64,000 nt of DNA, taken from positions 186,001 through 250,000 of the forward strand of contig NZ_JAKJHW010000003.1 in assembly GCF_021646685.1 (NCBI RefSeq), given 5' to 3'. This document shows positions 37,221 to 45,851 of this stretch, one piece after another. Positions within the stretch are counted from its first letter, which is position 1. Each line of letters starts with the position of its first letter. The stretch is from Pseudalkalibacillus salsuginis. Lineage in GTDB: Bacteria; Bacillota; Bacilli; Bacillales; Fictibacillaceae. A model generated the notes under the pieces. The model ran no database searches and was not told the DNA's origin. It saw only the letters and a list, made by a program, of their open reading frames with translations. A program made the translations under genes and the position numbers.

Positions 37221-38342
37221 ATGAAGATTTGCCATTTGACTTCTGTTCATTCGGGGTTGGATACAAGGATTGTCATCAAAGAGTGCCAATCCCTTGCAAA
37301 GGTGGAACATGACGTTACCTATATTGTTCCGAATGAAGAGAATCGAACCGAATATGGTGTAAAAATTGTTGGTGTTCCATCGAATTCGAGACACCCAATC
37401 CAGCGGATAAGGAAAACGACCCGCGCTGTTTTCGAAGCTGCGAAATCGGAAAACGCTGATGTCTATCATTTTCATGATCCTGAATTGATTCCGATCGGAT
37501 TGAAATTGAAGAAACTTGGGAAAAAAGTGATCTATGATGTTCATGAGGATGTGCCAGAACAGATTCTTTCGAAACAATGGATCCCGAAAAAAGCCCGGAG
37601 GCTCATGTCGAAAGGATTTGCGTCATATGAAAAGAAAGCTTCCGGGAAATTCGATGCAGTCGTGACGGCAACACCTTATATCGCAGAAAAATTCCGTGTA
37701 TACAATCAAAACACGGTGACGATCCATAATTATCCGATCCTCAGTGAATTGATGGACGAGGATCATTCCAGTGATATATCGGCCAGTGGTGATACTGGGA
37801 AAGTCGTATATCTAGGCGGGATTTATCGTCTAAGAGGGATTATCGAGATGATCAACTCCATAGAGCGGGTCAATCAAATCCGGAATACCCATCTGATCCT
37901 GGGCGGGAGTTTTGCACCACCTACACTTAGAGATGAGGTAGAACAATTGCCAGGGTGGAAGTATGTCGATTATAGAGGGTTTTTATCCCGTGTAGAAGTA
38001 AAGCGAGCCTTATCGGATTCACACGTCGGATTAGTCCTGCTGCATCCTGAGCCACGCTTTGTCGTCTCCTTGCCGATAAAAATGTTCGAGTATATGTCAG
38101 CAGGCTTACCCGTAATCGCTTCAAACTTCCCGCTTTGGAAAGAAATTGTAGAAGATAATGATTGTGGAATTTGTGTCGATCCATTGGATGAAGAAGAAAT
38201 CTCAAGAGCCATTCTTGAATTGCTGGATGATCCTGAACGTTGCATCAGGTTGGGAGAGAATGGACGAAGAGCTGTTGCTGACAAATACAATTGGAAAAAA
38301 GAGAGTGAAAGGCTAATTCAGTTATATAACAACTTAAATTGA
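37221..38342 (+). CDS. GT4-family glycosyltransferase
   Basis: 373 residues from ATG 37221 (MKICHLTSVHSGLDTRI); the frame is open further upstream but inside the previous gene. Motifs are YHFHDPELIPIGL, YDVHEDVPEQ, VYLGGIYRLRGI, LLHPEPRFVVSLPIKMFEYM and SAGLPVIASNFP. The HDPE/DVHED pattern is typical of a GT4 group found in exopolysaccharide clusters. Its stop overlaps the region before the aminotransferase start. Donor and acceptor are unknown. Confidence 0.82.
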   Translation: MKICHLTSVHSGLDTRIVIKECQSLAKVEHDVTYIVPNEENRTEYGVKIVGVPSNSRHPIQRIRKTTRAVFEAAKSENADVYHFHDPELIPIGLKLKKLGKKVIYDVHEDVPEQILSKQWIPKKARRLMSKGFASYEKKASGKFDAVVTATPYIAEKFRVYNQNTVTIHNYPILSELMDEDHSSDISASGDTGKVVYLGGIYRLRGIIEMINSIERVNQIRNTHLILGGSFAPPTLRDEVEQLPGWKYVDYRGFLSRVEVKRALSDSHVGLVLLHPEPRFVVSLPIKMFEYMSAGLPVIASNFPLWKEIVEDNDCGICVDPLDEEEISRAILELLDDPERCIRLGENGRRAVADKYNWKKESERLIQLYNNLN

Positions 38343-38362
38343 TTGAAATGAGGTTTTCGGCA

Positions 38363-39472
38363 ATGAATGTACCTATGCTGGACTTAAGTGAGCAATACTT
38401 GAATTTGAAACAAGAAATTAACGCGGCGCTCGAGGAAGTTATGTCTTCTTCCAGATTCATTTTAGGGGACAATGTCAAAAAACTTGAATCCGAAATAGCG
38501 AAATATAGTAACGTAAAGCACGGTGTAGGTGTTGCGAATGGAAGTGATGCACTTCATATATCTTTATTAGGCTGTGGCGTGGAAGCTGGTGATGAAGTGA
38601 TTTGTCCAGCCTTCACGTTTTTTGCGACTGCAGGTGCTATTGCAAGAATCGGTGCTAAGCCTGTATTCGTCGATATTGATCCACAAACGTATAATATCAA
38701 TCCTGAAAATATAGAAGAGGCAGTAACATCCAAAACCAAAGCCATCATTCCTGTTCATTTGTATGGCCAAATGGCAGATATGGAACTGATTGTTGAAATT
38801 GCTGATAAGCATGGCCTCTCAATTGTAGAGGATGCTGCACAGGCAATCGGTTCTGAATATAAAGGGAAGAAGCCTGGGGAGTTTGGAACAACTGCCTGCT
38901 ACAGTTTTTTCCCGACAAAAAACCTTGGTGCTTATGGAGATGCCGGGATGGTTGTCAGTAATGACGATGAGATAGCCGAAACGATGCGGGTGATCCGTGT
39001 TCATGGAAGCAAGCCGAAGTACTATCATCATATTCTTGGATACAATAGCCGGTTAGATGAACTTCAAGCGGCGATCCTTAATGTAAAATTTCCTCATCTC
39101 GATGATTGGAGTGCACAACGGAAACGCCTTGCTGCAACCTACACTGAAATGTTGAATGAAAAAGTCGGAGAAAAGGTTGTTATTCCGTTCATCGAAGAAC
39201 ATAACAATCACATTTTCCACCAGTATACGATCCGTGTTGAGAGACGGGATGAGTTGCAAGCTTTTTTGAAGGAAAATGGGGTGGCGTCAATGATTTATTA
39301 CCCGAAGGCACTCCATTTACAGCCGGTTTTTTCTGAATTAGGATATAAAGAAGGCGACCTGCCAGAAACAGAGAAGGCTTGTGATGAAGTGCTGTCTTTA
39401 CCAATGTTTCCTGAACTGAAAAAAGAGCAGCAGGAATACGTCGTCGATATGATACAGAAATTTTATAAGTAA
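38363..39472 (+). CDS. wbpE: DegT/DnrJ/EryC1 aminotransferase (WbpE-like)
   Basis: 369 residues from ATG 38363, chosen because GAGG lies 9 nt upstream and the product then starts MNVPMLDLSEQYL as its relatives do. It is a PLP enzyme; the Schiff-base Lys is in FFPTKNLGAYGDAGM, and VEDAAQAIGSEYKGK carries the cofactor-binding Asp. WbpE aminates the 3-keto sugar made by WbpB, using glutamate. Acetylation by the next gene product follows. Confidence 0.82.
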   Translation: MNVPMLDLSEQYLNLKQEINAALEEVMSSSRFILGDNVKKLESEIAKYSNVKHGVGVANGSDALHISLLGCGVEAGDEVICPAFTFFATAGAIARIGAKPVFVDIDPQTYNINPENIEEAVTSKTKAIIPVHLYGQMADMELIVEIADKHGLSIVEDAAQAIGSEYKGKKPGEFGTTACYSFFPTKNLGAYGDAGMVVSNDDEIAETMRVIRVHGSKPKYYHHILGYNSRLDELQAAILNVKFPHLDDWSAQRKRLAATYTEMLNEKVGEKVVIPFIEEHNNHIFHQYTIRVERRDELQAFLKENGVASMIYYPKALHLQPVFSELGYKEGDLPETEKACDEVLSLPMFPELKKEQQEYVVDMIQKFYK

Positions 39473-39490
39473 AAGAAGTGAGGTCATAGT

Positions 39491-40201
39491 ATGTCCACAC
39501 CGACACTTGGAGAAAATGTCGTCATCAAAGAGAATGTTTCATTTGGTAAGAATGTAACAATCGGGAATAATGTCGTTATTTATGAAGGTTCTATTATCGG
39601 AGATCATGTGTTGATCCAAGATAATGTCATAATCGGAAAACAGCCGACACGAGCCAAAAACTCGACCCTCCCAGATGTAAAAAAGTTACCCCCTGCTAAA
39701 ATCAGTGGGGGATGTACGATAGGTACATCCTCTATCATCTACGCAAATGCTGAAATAGCAGAGGATGTCTTTGTCGCGGACCTGGCTACTATCCGCGAAA
39801 GGGTGACAATCGGTGCAAAGACGATTGTCGGCAGAGGTGTGGCTATCGAGAATGATTGTAAGGTAGGTACAAAGTGTAAGCTGGAGACCAATTCTTATTT
39901 AACAGCTTACTCTGAATTAGGGGACTATGTCTTCATAGCACCTTATGTGGTAACGACGAATGACAATTACATGGCAAGATCAAAAGAGCGATATGATCAA
40001 TTCAAAGGCGTTACAATAAAGGACGGAGGTAGAGTCGGAGCAAATTCTACCATCTTACCCGGAAAAACGATCCATGAAGATGGGACTGTGGCAGCAGCGA
40101 GTGTCGTGACGAAAGATGTCGGTAAAGAAGAACTGGTTGTAGGATCACCTGCAAAGAAACTTCGGCATGTCCCAGAGAATCAATTGCTTCGGAACCAATA
40201 A
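39491..40201 (+). CDS. wbpD: Left-handed beta-helix N-acetyltransferase (WbpD-like)
   Basis: 236 residues made mostly of hexapeptide repeats ([LIV]-G-x4), for example NVTIGNNVVIYEGSIIGDHV. A C-terminal segment VGANSTILPGKTI is followed by the usual SVVTKDV. It should acetylate the 3-amino group of the WbpE product with acetyl-CoA. It lies 18 nt after the aminotransferase gene behind GTGAGG. The order aminotransferase-acetyltransferase is that of several diacetamido-sugar clusters. Confidence 0.8.
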   Translation: MSTPTLGENVVIKENVSFGKNVTIGNNVVIYEGSIIGDHVLIQDNVIIGKQPTRAKNSTLPDVKKLPPAKISGGCTIGTSSIIYANAEIAEDVFVADLATIRERVTIGAKTIVGRGVAIENDCKVGTKCKLETNSYLTAYSELGDYVFIAPYVVTTNDNYMARSKERYDQFKGVTIKDGGRVGANSTILPGKTIHEDGTVAAASVVTKDVGKEELVVGSPAKKLRHVPENQLLRNQ

Positions 40202-40231
40202 AAGTAATATCAGGATTAGAAGGGGTTTACC

Positions 40232-41716
40232 ATGAGGAACTTAGAAGCTGCATACACCAAAATGAATCAAATCGTCCTGGCAATCCTCTTTTCCGTTATC
40301 CTTGGCTGGTCCATACAAAATGTTTTTAGAGTGGACTCATGGAATGATCCGATCTGGGCTGGAATTTTCGTTATTACTGTTCTCGGCTGCCTTTATATTT
40401 TAAAGGTGATCATTCAGTATAAAATCCCATTAACAACGATGCTGCTTTACTTGCTGATTGTGAGCTTCTTTATTGGACCGGGAATTTTCAATGTCGGAAT
40501 AGGTCCGATAAGCTTCTTCCCTTACCGAATCTTTTTGATGTTGATGGGGATGCTGTTTTTAAAGGAAATTATCAAGCCGAAGCATAAACTGTCTGTCCAT
40601 TCGATCTATATTAAACCCGCTCTTTATTTTTTATGGTTTTGGCTCGGCTATGGTCTATTATCGCTAGTTTGGACACGATCGTTCACCCATGGTGTCAGGG
40701 ATTTCATCTTCTTGACTTCAGGAATATTGACAATCTTGTTTGTCATCTATTTCTTTTATAAAGAACGGGATTACATCGTCTTCTTTTATCTTTGGATCGG
40801 TGCGGTTCTGCTTTTCATCTTGCTGGGGTTTTGGAATCACCTGACACATCAGCATCTGCCTATTTCCAGGCTGATGACGGCGCCTGAGTATATAAGAGGA
40901 AGACCGTCAGCGGTTTTTACGAACGAAAATGACTTTGCCAGCTTCATGGTTATCGGAATATTTTTCAGCTTTGCACTTTTTAACCATGCAAAAACAATTA
41001 TAATGAAAGGCTTAGGACTGTTTACGACATTCGCTGGATTGTATTTGATCCTGGTCAGTACTTCCCGTGCTAGCATCATCGCCATTTTGCTAGGATTCAG
41101 TGTTTGGTTCGTATTTTTAACGACTTTTAAACAGAAGGTCAGGACTCTTTATATTGGTACGGGTGCTATTTTTATCGGAGTGGCATTATTCTTTGATCGG
41201 GTTTCTTCAGTGGTAGAAAGCATCATGGCTGAAATTTGGAGTGTAGTTGGTGGGCCGGGGGTTGAGGAAGGCTCAGTAGACATCAGGAAAAACCTTTTGC
41301 GGAATGGAATGGCTTTTCTTCGGGATACATATGGGTTTGGTATAGGAGCAGGTAATGCGGAGTATTATATTAAAAATGTAAGTATTTACCCGACATACGG
41401 CCAGACGAATTTACATAATTGGTGGGCTGAGATCATGGTCAATTACGGGATCTTCATTTTCACTTGTTATTTACTGCTCTATATGGCAATCATCATCAAG
41501 CTTTTTAAGCTGAATACAAAATCTAAAAGCAGTTCTGAAAAAATGATCAGTGAAGCACTTTTGCTTGGCCTCATCGTCTTTTCGATTGCAAGTATAAGTC
41601 CGAGCTCGATTATGACGCTAAGCTACACATGGTTGTTATTTGCCTTTGGATTAGGGTTTTTGAATTATATGCAGTTGAAAAAACGGCGTGAGGGAGCCTT
41701 TGAAGACTATGCGTGA
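40232..41716 (+). CDS. O-antigen ligase / Wzy-like polysaccharide polymerase
   Basis: 494 residues with about 11-12 membrane helices and one large extracytoplasmic loop in the C-terminal half containing RDTYGFGIGAGNAEYY and TNLHNWWAEIMVNYG. The H-N and G-x-G-N motifs are those of the Wzy/WaaL family. It would polymerise, or ligate, the flipped repeat units. It overlaps the Wzz-like gene by 8 nt, as polymerase and chain-length regulator genes often do. Confidence 0.82.
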   Translation: MRNLEAAYTKMNQIVLAILFSVILGWSIQNVFRVDSWNDPIWAGIFVITVLGCLYILKVIIQYKIPLTTMLLYLLIVSFFIGPGIFNVGIGPISFFPYRIFLMLMGMLFLKEIIKPKHKLSVHSIYIKPALYFLWFWLGYGLLSLVWTRSFTHGVRDFIFLTSGILTILFVIYFFYKERDYIVFFYLWIGAVLLFILLGFWNHLTHQHLPISRLMTAPEYIRGRPSAVFTNENDFASFMVIGIFFSFALFNHAKTIIMKGLGLFTTFAGLYLILVSTSRASIIAILLGFSVWFVFLTTFKQKVRTLYIGTGAIFIGVALFFDRVSSVVESIMAEIWSVVGGPGVEEGSVDIRKNLLRNGMAFLRDTYGFGIGAGNAEYYIKNVSIYPTYGQTNLHNWWAEIMVNYGIFIFTCYLLLYMAIIIKLFKLNTKSKSSSEKMISEALLLGLIVFSIASISPSSIMTLSYTWLLFAFGLGFLNYMQLKKRREGAFEDYA

Positions 41717-42329
41717 GATGATCGATAGAACCAAGGTAAGAATCAAAAAACAATTGTGGCTATTGCTCTTGATTCCAATTTTAACGGGAGCTATTTCGTA
41801 TTATATGGCAGCAAAAGAACCTGCCGTCAGTACAGCAAATGTAGAAATCGTCCTTGGTAACTTCCAGGACAGTATTTTGACGAATGACAAACTGATGGCA
41901 GAAAACTTAAAAACGGAAAAATATCTAAAGGAATTGACTTCTACTGAGGAAGATTATTCAGGTATGGCAGTGGAATTGAAAGAAGGAAAGATTCTCAGCC
42001 TTACCCTTTCTGGTGATGATGAAGCCGAAGTGGAAGATCGCTTGAACCTGATCGTGGATCGCCTTTTGGAGGAAAGCCGTTCAGTCTTTGAGCAAAAGGA
42101 AGAAATGCTGAAAAAGCAGATTTCTGATATGGAAGAACACAACCCTGGAGCAGAATCCTTACCACCCCTCACGGATGAATTATTGAATTTGAGAGAAACG
42201 GGCATTCACCAGGAACTGGTTGTGACAACGACGGATGGTGGCACTGTGAAAAGAGGAATCTTTGGTGTGATCGTCGGCTTGATGCTGGCTGCTTTTCTAC
42301 TTGTGTTACCAGAAATCTTTCGGGATTAG
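41709..42329 (+). CDS. Wzz/YveK-like chain-length determinant protein
   Basis: 206 residues from ATG 41709; GTG 41688 in the same frame is a weaker alternative. A short basic N-terminus leads into a first helix (LWLLLLIPILTGAISYYMAA). An extracellular, mostly helical coiled-coil region of about 130 residues follows, then a second helix (GVIVGLMLAAFLLVLP) at the end. This two-helix topology is that of Wzz or of YveK/CapA-type activators. No BY-kinase gene is adjacent. It is the last gene of the polysaccharide operon. Confidence 0.7.
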   Translation: MREMIDRTKVRIKKQLWLLLLIPILTGAISYYMAAKEPAVSTANVEIVLGNFQDSILTNDKLMAENLKTEKYLKELTSTEEDYSGMAVELKEGKILSLTLSGDDEAEVEDRLNLIVDRLLEESRSVFEQKEEMLKKQISDMEEHNPGAESLPPLTDELLNLRETGIHQELVVTTTDGGTVKRGIFGVIVGLMLAAFLLVLPEIFRD

Positions 42330-42365
42330 AAGATGGGGAGAGGTTATTCCCCCTTCCCATCTTCT
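42328..42365 (+). terminator. Hairpin at the end of the polysaccharide operon
   Basis: A perfect 10-bp stem (AGAAGATGGG with CCCATCTTCT) has an 18-nt loop and begins inside the stop codon. No U tract follows, so it may be a processing or stabilising hairpin. Confidence 0.55.
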
Positions 42366-42374
42366 AAACTTTCC

Positions 42375-42714
42375 ACGCAAGGCTTCCAGTGACCTTGCGT
42401 GTTTAACCAGGGCGTTTTCGCTTTTCTTTGTGTCTGGCTTCAACCCCCAACCACTTGGATCACTTCAGTCCTCCTGCGGCGGCAACACATTGATTTAGAT
42501 CGAGGGATTTACCCACGCAGAACCGAACTTTGTTTGGTTCGAGCCTCCTCGTCAGACTTCCAGTGACCTTCGTGGCTGAGCAGGGTGTTTACGCTTTTCT
42601 TTGTCTAGCTTCAACACCCAACCACTTGGATCACTTTAGTCCTCCTGCGGCGGCTACAGCCCCCTCGTCGGTCTTCTAGTGACCTTCGTGGCTGAGCAGG
42701 GCGTTTTCGCTTTT
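42375..42714. repeat. Tandem copies of intergenic repeat family A
   Basis: This gap without genes is built from repeated blocks. CTTC(C/T)AGTGACCTT occurs at about 42383, 42557 and 42673. CCCAACCACTTGGATCACTT occurs at about 42447 and 42618. (G/A)CGCTTTTCTTTGT or a close form occurs at about 42417 and 42591, and at the right edge. The block ACCCACGCAGAACCGAACTT plus TGTTTGGTTCG (42511-42541) can form a hairpin and recurs at 62308-62338. It separates the convergent wzz-like and yvyE genes. Confidence 0.8.
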
Positions 42715-43359
42715 CTAATCGACAGTGACCGGTTGTTCCATATACTCCTTTTCGGTTGTTTCTGCTATTTTTATATTTCCGTTGGATAGATCTGTAACCC
42801 ATTCAATGAAGTTCTCTCGTTCATCAACTGGTACACATACTTGAAATTCAACGTCGTCTGAATAATTGATAGCTTTGAGCGGATACGATGAATTCCTTAT
42901 TTCATTTTCGAATTTACCCAACAATGAGTAATTTACTTGAAAAACGATGATGGCCATCAATTTCCTCTCGACAATTCCAGCTGTATTCAGCCCTTCTGAT
43001 GTAGAAGTCCCGTATGCACGGATCAGTCCTCCTGCACCAAGTTTGATTCCCCCAAAGTAACGGGTAATTACTACCACGGTATTTTTCAATTTTCTCTTTT
43101 TTAAAACTTCTAAAATCGGGACTCCAGCCGTGCCACTTGGCTCACCGTCGTCATTTGCTTTTTGAATTTGGTCATTTTCGCCTATAAGGTATGCAGAGCA
43201 ATTATGATTGGCATCGTGATGTTTCTTTTTGATCGATTGGATGAAACCCTGGGCTTCCTGTTCGGTTTCGGCCCTTTGTATATAGGCGATAAATCTTGAT
43301 TTTTGAATGTTTATTTCGTGTTCTCCGTAACCTTTTACGGTATAATATGATAAGAGCAT
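42715..43359 (-). CDS. yvyE: YigZ/YvyE (IMPACT) family protein
   Basis: 214 residues, the family length. The N-terminal IMPACT domain has KSRFIAYIQRAETEQEA, KKKHHDANHNCSAYLIG, DDGEPSGTAGVPILEVL and VVITRYFGGIKLGAGGL. A C-terminal domain of about 75 residues (DUF1949-like) follows. Bacterial YigZ proteins are thought to touch ribosome or elongation functions, but no reaction is established. It lies beside degS as in B. subtilis and is transcribed divergently from it. Confidence 0.92.
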   Translation of the reverse strand: MLLSYYTVKGYGEHEINIQKSRFIAYIQRAETEQEAQGFIQSIKKKHHDANHNCSAYLIGENDQIQKANDDGEPSGTAGVPILEVLKKRKLKNTVVVITRYFGGIKLGAGGLIRAYGTSTSEGLNTAGIVERKLMAIIVFQVNYSLLGKFENEIRNSSYPLKAINYSDDVEFQVCVPVDERENFIEWVTDLSNGNIKIAETTEKEYMEQPVTVD

Positions 43360-43609
43360 ATAAAACCTCCAGATTGGTTGATTCTTTTATCAATTATATA
43401 TCTGGACTAATCTCCCATCAAATTCTAGAAATTAAAGAAAAAAATTGAGTAAGAAAGTCATAAATTCCAAAACTATTTCGAAATGTGTAATAATACTAGG
43501 GGAAAATTTTGGATATAGGACTTTTTGGTTAAATGGGTAAGAAGGACCTAGTGCCTAAAGGGGATTGTTCGTTACAGTAGTATGGAGGCAATTGGAGGTA
43601 GATGAAATT

Positions 43610-44764
43610 ATGAATCCTACAAAAACGTTTGATCCAAGCAGTATTGACGCTATCCTGGATAAAACGATCTCCACCGTTACTGAGAGTAAAGAACAAATCT
43701 TTGATATTGGCGAACAATCTAGAGAAGAATTTGAACGTTTATCAAAAGAATTGAAAGGCATTCGTGAAGCTGTTTTAGAAACGATTCGACGAGGGGACTT
43801 GCTAGAAACAAAGTCGAGGCTCTCCCGGTCGAAGCTAGCGGAAGTCAGTAAACACTTCGAGCGGTATGGGGAAGAAGAAATCAAGCAAACCTATGAATCG
43901 GCTAGCCAGTTTCAAGTGGAGTTGATTTCTACACGGCAGAAGGAAGCAGCGTTACGTGAGCGCAGGGATGATATCGAACGCAGGCTCCTCATTTTGGAAG
44001 AAACCGTTGAACGGGCAGAACGTTTGGTCAACCAGATCAGTGTTGTTTTAAGTTACCTTGACAGTGATTTGCGAAAAGTCGGTGATATTGTCAGGGACGC
44101 AAAAGAAAAACAGGATTTCGGCTTACAAATCATTGAAGCCCAAGAAGAAGAGCGAGGCCGGGTTTCAAGGGAGATTCATGACGGTCCAGCTCAAATGCTA
44201 GCGAACGTTCTCTTGCGTTCTGAATTGATAGAAAAAACATATATGCAAAAAGGTGTCGAAGAGGCACGTAGAGAATTACAAGATTTAAGGCAAATGGTCA
44301 GAAGTGCCTTGATTGAAGTGCGCAGGATCATTTATGATCTAAGGCCGATGGCGTTGGACGATCTAGGGCTTGTTCCAACGTTGGAAAAATACCTTCGTAC
44401 CGTCTCTGAATCTACAGGGATCAACATACATTTTAGGTGTCTCGGAAATGAGCGTCGGCTCCCTCCAAAAATGGAGGTTGCCACCTATCGGCTGATTCAG
44501 GAATCTGTTCAAAACGCCTGTAAGCACGCCAAAGCAGATGAAATCCAGGTGAAGGTCGAATTTCAGGAACAGTTGTCGATTCTCATCCGGGACAATGGGA
44601 TTGGATTCAATAAGACAGAGAGAAAAGACCAATCATTCGGAATCATCGGGATGAAGGAACGAGTCGATTTATTAGATGGCACTATTCAAATCGAGAGCAC
44701 CCCTGGAAAGGGAACAATGATATTCATACAACTACCATTAAGTAAGCAGGAGGCATGGAAATGA
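43610..44764 (+). CDS. degS: Sensor histidine kinase DegS
   Basis: 384 residues from ATG 43610 (GGAGG 11 nt before); B. subtilis DegS is 385. It is cytoplasmic, with no membrane helix. A long coiled-coil N-terminal sensor region (about 30-170) is followed by the HisKA_3 dimerisation box with the phospho-acceptor His in [20 protein letters not shown] and the HATPase domain ([38 protein letters not shown]). It phosphorylates DegU, controlling exoenzymes, competence and motility. The degU start lies inside its 3' end. Confidence 0.96.
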   Translation: MNPTKTFDPSSIDAILDKTISTVTESKEQIFDIGEQSREEFERLSKELKGIREAVLETIRRGDLLETKSRLSRSKLAEVSKHFERYGEEEIKQTYESASQFQVELISTRQKEAALRERRDDIERRLLILEETVERAERLVNQISVVLSYLDSDLRKVGDIVRDAKEKQDFGLQIIEAQEEERGRVSREIHDGPAQMLANVLLRSELIEKTYMQKGVEEARRELQDLRQMVRSALIEVRRIIYDLRPMALDDLGLVPTLEKYLRTVSESTGINIHFRCLGNERRLPPKMEVATYRLIQESVQNACKHAKADEIQVKVEFQEQLSILIRDNGIGFNKTERKDQSFGIIGMKERVDLLDGTIQIESTPGKGTMIFIQLPLSKQEAWK

Positions 44765-45468
44765 CACAAGTAAACGCCGTGAAAACGAAGATTGTATTGA
44801 TTGACGACCATAAATTGTTCCGTGAGGGCGTCAAACGGATTCTAGACATGGAAGAGGATTTCGAAGTAGTAGCTGAAGGTGACGATGGACAAGAAGCTGT
44901 AGATCTGATTGAATCCCATTATCCGGATGTTGTTCTGATGGATATCAACATGCCGAACATTAATGGTGTTGAAGCGACACGCCGTTTAGTTGAAAGGTTT
45001 CCAGATATCAAAGTCGTCATCCTATCCATTCATGATGATGAGGCATATGTAACGCATGCGGTACAAACTGGTGCGTCTGGTTACTTGTTGAAAGAAATGG
45101 ATGCAGATTCGTTGATTGAAGCTGTCAAAGTTGTTGCTGACGGTGGAGCTTATTTGCACCCGAAAGTAACCGTGAATTTGTTGAGTGAATTCCGCCGTAT
45201 CAAAACGCACGGCCGGAATTCAGGCGGAGAGGTCGGCTTTAAAGAAGTTGAGTACCGTAAACCGCTTCACATTTTAACACGGCGTGAGTGTGAGGTCTTG
45301 CAAATGCTCGCTGATGGGAAGAGTAACCGCTCGATTGGAGAGGCTCTATACATCAGTGAGAAGACTGTCAAAAACCATGTAAGCAACATCCTGCAGAAAA
45401 TGAACGTGAACGACCGTACCCAGGCGGTAGTTGAAGCAATCAAAAACGGCTGGGTGAAAGTGAATTAA
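44761..45468 (+). CDS. degU: Response regulator DegU
   Basis: 235 residues from ATG 44761, which has 7-nt spacing to AGGAGG; ATG 44755 is too close. The receiver domain has [15 protein letters not shown], the phospho-acceptor Asp in [15 protein letters not shown] and a conserved Lys in YLLKEMDAD. The C-terminal LuxR-type helix-turn-helix reads [19 protein letters not shown] and [14 protein letters not shown]. Nearly collinear with B. subtilis DegU. It overlaps degS by 4 nt, so the pair is coupled. Confidence 0.97.
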   Translation: MTQVNAVKTKIVLIDDHKLFREGVKRILDMEEDFEVVAEGDDGQEAVDLIESHYPDVVLMDINMPNINGVEATRRLVERFPDIKVVILSIHDDEAYVTHAVQTGASGYLLKEMDADSLIEAVKVVADGGAYLHPKVTVNLLSEFRRIKTHGRNSGGEVGFKEVEYRKPLHILTRRECEVLQMLADGKSNRSIGEALYISEKTVKNHVSNILQKMNVNDRTQAVVEAIKNGWVKVN

Positions 45469-45480
45469 GTATTTATGATG

Positions 45481-45511
45481 GACCTTCTGGCGTGCCAGAA
45501 GGTTCTTTTTT
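45481..45511 (+). terminator. Terminator of degSU
   Basis: GACCTTCTGGC pairs with GCCAGAAGGTTC across a 2-nt gap and is followed by TTTTTT. Confidence 0.92.
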
Positions 45512-45538
45512 ACAAACGGGAAAGACAAGTGTGAGACC

Positions 45539-45703
45539 ATGAGTGTAGAAGAATTATTACGAGACTTGTGTGCCACATACCAGATGAACAATTCAAGGCG
45601 ATCCGATCCCGCCTAAGTTTTTTCGTGTGAATCGAGGAAAGATGTATCCAGAGTATTACAAAGGAATTCATGGTGGTGAATATAAAATATCGGATGTTCT
45701 CTA
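45539..45703 (+). pseudogene. Possible broken small ORF (unknown)
   Basis: The ATG at 45539 opens 25 codons (MSVEELLRDLCATYQMNN..) and then stops. In another frame, directly overlapping, a stretch reads GDPIPPKFFRVNRGKMYPEY and continues GIHGGEYKISDVL to a stop at 45701-45703. One frameshift near 45587-45592 would join them into a protein of about 53 residues. I recognise neither half; the Shine-Dalgarno is poor. Chance cannot be excluded. Confidence 0.3.
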
Positions 45704-45713
45704 ACAAAAAAAG

Positions 45714-45752
45714 ACCTGAGTGGAGATGGTTTTTTCTCCATTCAGGTTTTTC
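45714..45752 (+). terminator. Terminator before the secreted hydrolase gene
   Basis: A 12-bp stem (45714-45725 with 45736-45747) is flanked by an A tract and by TTTTTC. It would end the small ORF region upstream; 45753-45851 is leader for the hydrolase. Confidence 0.85.
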
Positions 45753-45851
45753 TTATGTAGATATTCAAAAAGATAGGCCAGAAGATGTGCAGGAATCTAG
45801 CTCTCATTTGTAAAAAGATTCAAGTAACTAATGTGAAGGGAGAATGTTGGA

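Noticed and set aside
42375-42714. Tandem blocks as a CRISPR array
   Set aside because: Spacing is uneven, blocks differ in order and length, there are no unique spacers of constant size, and no cas genes are near. The same blocks occur alone elsewhere.
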